A DNA stretch of 64,000 nt, from positions 22,575,235 through 22,639,234 of the forward strand of contig NC_092813.1 in the NCBI RefSeq assembly GCF_040954645.1. The letters are read 5' to 3'. The position numbers were made by a program, and so were the translations under genes. Source of the DNA: Diabrotica undecimpunctata (Eukaryota > Arthropoda > Insecta > Coleoptera > Chrysomelidae). The stretch's first letter is position 1. Each line of letters begins with the position of its first letter. The notes under the pieces are model-generated. The model made no database searches, was not told the origin of the DNA, and worked only from the letters and a program-made list of their open reading frames with translations. This document shows positions 57,996 through 64,000 of the stretch, piece by piece.

Positions 57996-58460
57996 ATTAA
58001 AGTCGCCAAATATCCAGATGGGTATTGATTTGTCCATAAACATAAGAAGATAATTACTACTTCCAAAAGATTGTTGTGATGGAAATAATGACAACTGTAT
58101 ATTGCTCCCATTTTCAAATACTTATTAATCTGTAAGAAAAGTATTTTGTGATATATCTATGTATTTCAGCATAACCTCCACCTTCCTTGTCTCTACACAC
58201 ATATCACAGTATAGATAACAACCAGTATTCCCACTCCGCTTTGGCGCGAAAGTTGGCGCAATTTTACTCGCCCAGATAGCGACGCCATTTTCTCTGGTGT
58301 CCGAAAAATTTGACGGCTCTCATTGGTCATTGGCCATTGTCATTTGTCATAGACAAATAATATAGAGGCCATTGTATTTGATTACTTTTTGTGTATTTAT
58401 AGATACAAATAATCTTTATACATTTTTTATTTCGCAATTACGTTGTATAAGTACATCGAT

Positions 58461-61261
58461 ATGTACAAAAATAAAAACAAAGCGCCTTGCCACACTTGTG
58501 CAGCTACAAAGTGTAATAATTCTAGAAAAAGTAATGTTAGCTTTTTTTCGTTTCCAAAAGATGTTAATAGGTGAGTGTTAAATTATAATTAAAATTGTGT
58601 ATTACAGATGTTTAGATGTTATATTATTTATTAACGGCGGATTTTTATCGTGTATTAAAAAATGTTTGTATTTAGGGCAAAAATTTGGTTAATGGCATGT
58701 GGACGAGAAGATTTATTGGATAAGGCAGAACGCTTACATAGAAGTCATCGTCTTTGTGGTACTCATTTCGACAATAAGATGTTTCTGAATGATATGAGAA
58801 ATCGATTATAACCTTCTGCAGTTCCCACAAACTTTCATTTAATGGAGGGCTCATCAACTTTTGATTATACTTATTCTGCAGTTGTCCAAAACATATGTCT
58901 TCCAAGATATCCTATTAATGAAGGTAAATAAAATAAATAATTATGTAACACATATGTAAGCTTTCTCTTTTTCTTTTAGAAGTAGTGAAAAGTCCAGCTA
59001 TGGATATAGAGAAAAATGTTAGTATTAAAAATAAACCATCTACTATAACTGTACTTCAGGATATTACTATTACTCCTGGTAAAAACATCATGCATGGAGA
59101 ACCTGAACATTTAACTACACGTCCAGTAACACCACTTAGTACACCAAGTTCAACTCAAGTGTCACAAAAATTATCAATAAATACTCCCCGAAAAAATGTA
59201 TTACGAAGTACAGTTATACAATTACGCAAGGAAAATCATTATTTAAAAAAAAACTTCAGAAGTTATAGTCTACAGGAAAGAAGGATATTGACAATATGAC
59301 AATTGAAGACTATATGGCACTAACATCTAAATTTTGTCCTTCTGCAAATATAGCTAATTTCATAAATGTTCAAATTTTACAATCAAGAAAAAAGGTAAGA
59401 GGTACAAGATTTAGTAATCAATTTAAACAGGAATGTCTCTTAATGTACTTCACTGGACCAAAAGTTTATAGAAATGTTTTGTGCAAAAAATTTTGTTTAC
59501 CCAGTCCTAATACATTATTTAAACACATACAACATACTAAAATTGAGCCTGGACTAAATGAAGCTTTACTTACTGTTTTAAAACACAAAGTAGCAAACTT
59601 TAGTAAATTCGACAAAATTTGTGTTTTGTCATTTGACGAAATGGCAATTAAATCAAATATGTTTTACAATAGAAGGTTGGATAAAATTGTTGGTTTTGAA
59701 GATTTTGGTGATAAATCAAAAGCTTTTAAATCTGCAGCAAATGTGACAGTTTTAATGGTACGAGGGCTTTTCAATTCTTGGAAACAACCCTTAGCATATT
59801 ATTTTCACCATTCATCCTGTCCAGCAGAAAAACTTAGAACGATTTTGTTTACAATGATTGCTGCCCTAAATGATTGTGGATTAGATGTATGTGCTTTAAT
59901 AAGTGATCTTGGGTCAAATAGTTGGAAATTAGCTAATGATTTAAATGTAACACCAAATAAGCCATACTTTGTTTTTTGTGATAAAAAAATAATGTATATG
60001 TTCGACCCACCACATCTTATAAAATTGGCTAGAAATAATATGTTAAAACATTCCTTTGTTTTCAATGGGAAAACAACTTCCTGGGAATATGTAGAGTCCT
60101 TTTATCAACATGATAAACAATACTCTACTAGAGCTGCACCCAAATTAACAGATTCACATATTAGTCCTAGTCCTTTTGAAAAAATGAAGGTTAAGTATGC
60201 AACGCAAGTTTTAAGTGCTACCGTTGTTGCCAGTATGAAGTTATATATACGGTTTAAAGTAATTCCATCAGTTGCAGAAGGTACTGTTGAAGTTATAGAC
60301 ATGTTTGATAAATTGTTTAACATACTAAATTCTTCAACAACCAGTCAGGGCAAAGAATATAATCTAGCATTTAAAAATTTAGATTTCCAAAAAAAATTTT
60401 TAGAAGACTGTTTACAATTTTTTGAAAATGTCCGGGTCTTGAATAAAAAAAATGAAGATGTCACCAACCGCATTAAATCTATTAAAGGTTGGACAATATC
60501 TATTAAAGCTTTTCAGTTGATTTGGGCACGAGGAAGTGATGCTGGTTTTGAATATTTATTGTCAAGACGGTTAAACCAAGATGCCTTAGAAAATTTGTTT
60601 GGAAAAATCAGACAACAAAGTGGAAATTGTGTTAATCCAACTGCTTCACAATTTCAAGCTTCCTAAGAAATTGGTGTGCATTGATATTATTAACTCAGGG
60701 TCAGAAAACTGTCAAGGAGATACAGATAGTGTACTTTTAAAAATGTCTGATTTTCCCAAATACACTGTAGATACTGAAACATCTAAACAGATACCTGAAG
60801 AACCTGTGCTATTTATTGATACAGATTATCAAAATGATAAAGACATAATGGAACAAAATTTTATAACCTATGTGTGTGGATATTTAATGAAAAAATGTTT
60901 AGAATTCCATAGTTGTGAAATATGTGGCAGATACTCAAAAAGTGTAACTAATTTGTCAGATACTACTGTATACTCATATTTTAGGGCATATGAAAATAGA
61001 ACCGGTGACACATTTGGTAATCTAAAAATGCCTACTGGTGATTTTGTTAACTTTATTAGTATACTTGACTGTCTCTTTCACAAGAATTTTGACATATTAG
61101 CTGTACAGCCGAATATTATTAAAACATATGTTTCTCGATTTAGTACCATAGATTTTAGTCACCCTTGTGAACAATTTCCACTAAAATATTGTATAACTTT
61201 ATTTAGCCGTGTACGTTTGTACTATTCATTAAAATTCATAAATAGAAATTTCAAGATTTAA
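58461..61261 (+). pseudogene. P-element / THAP9-like transposase, broken
   Basis: Exons 58,461-58,570 and 58,676-58,923 encode a THAP domain (CHTCAATKCNNSRKSNVSFF, HRLCGTHF, AVPTNF), and exon 3 starts at 58,980; splice sites and phases fit. A stop at 58,809 lies inside the THAP domain. A frame change near 59,280 leads into the frame 59,296-60,666. It has P-element landmarks: LSFDEMAIKSNMFYNRRLDK, ALISDLGSNSWKLANDL, FDPPHLIKLARNNM and DALENLFGKIRQQSGN. A 2-base loss near 60,660 shifts into the last frame (YVCGYLMKKCLEFHSCEICG), ending at 61,259. One nonsense and two frameshift lesions mark it dead. I could not find terminal inverted repeats. Confidence 0.88.
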
Positions 61262-61420
61262 AAACATGAAAGTAAAACTAAAAGAAAAAATAATAAATTG
61301 ATTATTTGGAAACATCAATAAAATATTATTTACTTGTTTATAACAATATAATAAGTCAAAATACTATTTTTTTATTACAATGAACAGATAATATCCCTCA
61401 ATAATTAATATACCCAATTA

Positions 61421-61640
61421 TTGATTTTGGGTGATTTTGTTAACTATATTAGTATACTTGACTGTCTCTTTCACAAGAATTTTGGCATATTAGTTGCAAA
61501 GCGGAATATTATTAAAACATATGTTTCTCTATTTAGTATCATAAATTTTAGCCACCCTTGTGAACAATTTCCACTAAAATATTGTATAACTTTATTTAGC
61601 TGTGTATGTTTGTACTATTCATTAAAATTCATGTAACAAG
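61421..61640 (+). repeat. Duplicate of the P-element transposase C-terminus
   Basis: About 200 bases repeat 61,036-61,245: FVNYISILDCLFHKNF, NIIKTYVSLFS and HPCEQFPLKYCITLFS. The copy differs at roughly one residue in eight. It lies 160 bases after the gene's stop, so it is either a local duplication or the 3' end of a second P element. Confidence 0.85.
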
Positions 61641-62030
61641 ACTCGACAAATTCATGTAACAAGACCCGGACAATGTAAAATAACATTCAAAATCATATTT
61701 GAACAAAACCAACTGTTTATAGAATAATTCAACTTCCTGAATTGTTTTAGCTAATTTGTTTTCATACTCCTCTCCGTTCACTGCGGCAGAATTTACATTA
61801 TCTGACTTGTCATGCATGCAAATCAGTGCTCATGAGATAGAATTTGTTTAACTTCTGAAATTCTAAACTACAAAATGATTCTATAACTTAATGTGTACTT
61901 ACTTATTTTATTCATGTATGTATATTTTATTTTTATCTGTAATTGTATAGGTATATTGTTTATATCTGTAATATTGTATTTTTGTATATTTTGACAGTGG
62001 GTAATAAATTTTATAACATATATGTGTGTG
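61641..62030. other. No gene recognised
   Basis: AT-rich spacer ending in a short (TG)n run just before the LTR start. Confidence 0.5.
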
Positions 62031-63643
62031 TGTCGCCCAGCCTGCTGAATTGTGATTGGTCAAATGGCAACAGTAATTGCAGCCAATCATAATTCAGGAG
62101 TCTGTTGCTCATTTTCTGTATTATCGTTGGTCGAACGGCATCTGAGCTGCAGCCAATGATAATACTGAAAATTGGGCATTGGTCGTCGTGCAGGTCCAAT
62201 CGTAAAAAGGTCAAAACGACCGTTACAGATTGACCTACTTTTTTTAGCATAAAAAAGATGCACACCACGGCCAGGACACCAGACCGGGTCAGTATATGTC
62301 CGCTGGTCCAGCCTTCTTGGCAAGTTAGATCCTCTGATTAATTCAGTTCTCAGAGCTTCTGTTTTATTTCCACAGCTTTCACCTTTAAACCCAGAACCTA
62401 ACGTTCTCAGCTTTAACGTCGGTTTGTTTTCAAACCAACAGCGGCCATTTTTGAGGAATTTATCTCTGCTTTTCGACTTTGTCGAATTTGCTAATATTTT
62501 CCTCGAAAGCGTCGCAAAGTGTCATCGATTTAATCTGTGCTTTTGGACTTAGTCCAAGATCTGATTATCTCGGTAGTCTTACAAGTCGTGTAAGAAAATT
62601 TCTCTTTCAGGATTCTCCTAAGTCTCTACTTCACGGGACTTTGCCACCGGACGGTGCTTATATCCTTAAAGAATTGAGATTTAATAAAGGCTCCTATATT
62701 GCGTTTTATTTTCTCTTCCAGGTACACTGCAAAATAACTTGTAAGTTGATTCACCTTTGATTTTTGGTATTTACATTAGTTTCAGGTACACTGTTAAAAC
62801 GTATATTTTAAACTTTAACTTTGACATTTTTAATAAAAGTTATAAATTGTGTTTTATTCCTCTCTCTTTCAGGTACACTGTTAAACTTGTAAATTATTTC
62901 CATCTTTGATTTATGGTATTTACATTACTTTTCAGGTACACTGTTAAAAACTTGACATTTATTTTTGACTTTGATATTTGATATTTTATTCATGTACAGG
63001 TATAAAAATAACTGGCAATATTTATGCCCTTTTTACACTATATAAAATATCTTGTAATTTTTCCCACAGGTCTCAGCGACTTTCCATAAAAATATTTCGA
63101 ATTTTGTTTATAACTATTTTATTTGTGTACTTTTGTTACTTTTTATTGTTGATTCGCCCGAATGGCACTATAACAAACATCCCTATCTTTATCCCAAGTC
63201 CCTAGCTCAACTCCTTCATACTTCACGAATTTTTGATAAGTGACATATTCCCTATTTACTAATTTGTATTTTGCTTATATTTTGATTATTAGTTATAAAT
63301 AATATACTTTCCCTTTCAGATTCTTAATTTAAGAATAATTAAAATAATTATCTTCCCGATTCCCGGATCAGGAGATAATTATTAATTTCTTTCAGATTCT
63401 TAGCATAAGTTCTAGCATATCTGTTTTCTAACAATTTAATTACTATTATTATTATCTCAATAAACAGTATTTATTGTGTTTCTTTATTAAAAGGCATTTA
63501 ATCCTAGCTAAGTGTCCATACCCCGTGTCTATGGCCACTGACCGAGAGCCCTACCCTCTTAGGTCCCAGAAAGCGATGGATAGAGCGAGTAACGAGCCTT
63601 CTCTCTCTCCTGAGGGAGCTGAGAGTTCCTTACGTTACCGACA
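62031..63643 (+). repeat. Gypsy C 5' LTR (long)
   Basis: The inferred LTR starts TGTCG and ends CGACA, immediately before the primer site TGGCGCCCAACTC. It contains ATTGG...CCAAT inverted-repeat modules at 62,045-62,200, a TTTTTTTAGCATAAAAAAG region near 62,240 that could be the core promoter, AATAAA at 62,686, and tandem CAGGTACACTG repeats. At 1.6 kb it is long for an insect LTR. The 3' LTR is outside the window, so the left boundary is inferred only from the matching TG/CA ends. Confidence 0.6.
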
Positions 63644-64000
63644 TGGCGCCCAACTCTTAGAACGGACATCACCACACCCTGAGGTGACAGAGTCCACACC
63701 GCCTGCGACGTCAGGCCTTTTCACACCACCCGTGACCGACATAACAGCCCAACTTCCACCAAAGCCTGCGACGTCAGGCATTCCACCGACTCCAGATGTA
63801 GGACAGATGTTAGCAGCCCTCACCCAAGCAGTGACAGCGCTAGCCTTAGCCCAAGGACAAGGAGTCAAAACGGAGCATCCACCAGCACCACCTGCCCCTA
63901 CACCAAGATGGAAGCCAGCCCTGAAGAAATTCAGCGGAGCAAAGCACGAGAGCCCCGAAGAATTCGCCGCCTCAGCCACACACCATCTACTGGACATATA
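63576..64000 (+). CDS. Gypsy C gag, partial (runs off the window)
   Basis: An open frame from ATG 63,576 (MDRASNEPSLSPEGAESSLR) to the window end, 141 codons with no stop. It is proline/threonine-rich at the start, contains MLAALTQAVTALALAQGQGV, and then WKPALKKFSGAKHESPEEFA, the typical entry into a gypsy/Arc-type capsid domain (W..F.G....P..F). GC content is clearly higher than in the surroundings. The first 22 codons lie upstream of the primer site, inside the inferred LTR; the next in-frame Met is at 63,807. Either gag starts in the LTR or translation begins downstream. Confidence 0.75.
   Translation, partial: MDRASNEPSLSPEGAESSLRYRHGAQLLERTSPHPEVTESTPPATSGLFTPPVTDITAQLPPKPATSGIPPTPDVGQMLAALTQAVTALALAQGQGVKTEHPPAPPAPTPRWKPALKKFSGAKHESPEEFAASATHHLLDI
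63644..63656 (+). promoter_or_regulatory. Primer binding site of gypsy C
   Basis: TGGCGCCCAACTC is a tRNA-Lys-type primer site directly after CGACA, the expected LTR end. Gypsy B has the similar TGGCGCCCGAGCAG. Confidence 0.75.

Noticed and set aside
62011..62323. Minus-strand frames over the gypsy C LTR start.
   Set aside because: They overlap the palindromic CCAAT modules and have no family signature.
63635..63997. 120-codon minus-strand frame at the window end.
   Set aside because: Antisense to the GC-rich gag frame of gypsy C, which has the recognisable capsid entry motif.

Overview
The window is an AT-rich stretch of an arthropod genome, most likely an insect. The evidence is its transposon content: I-clade, CR1-like and RTE LINEs, BEL/Pao and Ty3/gypsy LTR elements, Penelope-like fragments, piggyBac, Tc1, P element, a DD82E IS630/Tc1/mariner element and an ISL2EU-type element, plus long (TA)n arrays and small spliceosomal introns. 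I see no convincing host gene, tRNA or rRNA. The species cannot be named from the sequence alone.

Bases 1-17,850 are a four-level nest. A piggyBac relic (1,100-1,699, resuming at 17,740) is split by a minus-strand gypsy element (LTR 1,700-1,930, coding remnants 2,017-5,698, truncated second LTR 17,642-17,739). The gypsy is split by a DNA transposon (5,701-17,639) with ~380-bp terminal inverted repeats and an AT target duplication. That transposon carries two inward-facing genes: a three-exon, apparently intact protein with a SWIM zinc finger and a YqaJ-type nuclease (6,311-7,860), and a broken THAP + HTH + DDE transposase (17,147-12,541). This pairing is that of the ISL2EU group. Nested inside it are a CR1-like LINE (itself split by a Tc1 element, 8,907-10,506) and a recent, internally deleted BEL element (13,143-16,138).

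Bases 17,850-33,240 hold a Penelope-like fragment with a hammerhead ribozyme core between (TA)n arrays, a degenerate DD82E-type transposase (18,640-19,760), and an I-clade LINE (21,413-31,945). The LINE is split by a very young gypsy (23,716-29,363, LTRs about 0.5% different) whose gag is intact but whose pol has lost the end of RT and most of RNase H. More (TA)n, a second hammerhead-like motif and a fold-back element follow.

Bases 33,240-39,480 are dispersed repeats interrupted by an RTE-type LINE (35,269-38,960, 10-bp target duplication), which is itself interrupted by a complete DD82E element with an intact 460-residue transposase (35,531-38,521). Bases 39,850-46,200 are a minus-strand I-clade LINE split by ~2.6 kb of unassigned DNA. 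Bases 46,560-54,560 are a minus-strand transposase-like pseudogene split by a full-length young BEL element (47,197-53,926).

Bases 55,640-57,300 are a tandem repeat array related to the 33-39 kb repeats. Then come a Penelope-like 3' end, a 10-bp tandem repeat, a P-element/THAP9-like gene with one nonsense and two frameshift lesions (58,461-61,261), and the 5' end of a third gypsy element. That element has a 1.6-kb LTR (62,031-63,643), a tRNA-Lys-type primer site and a gag frame that runs off the window and appears to start inside the LTR.

The nesting gives a relative order of events. piggyBac was hit by gypsy A, then by the ISL2EU element, then by Tc1 and BEL-2. The youngest insertions (gypsy B, BEL-2, BEL-3, the DD82E element) still have target duplications and near-identical ends.
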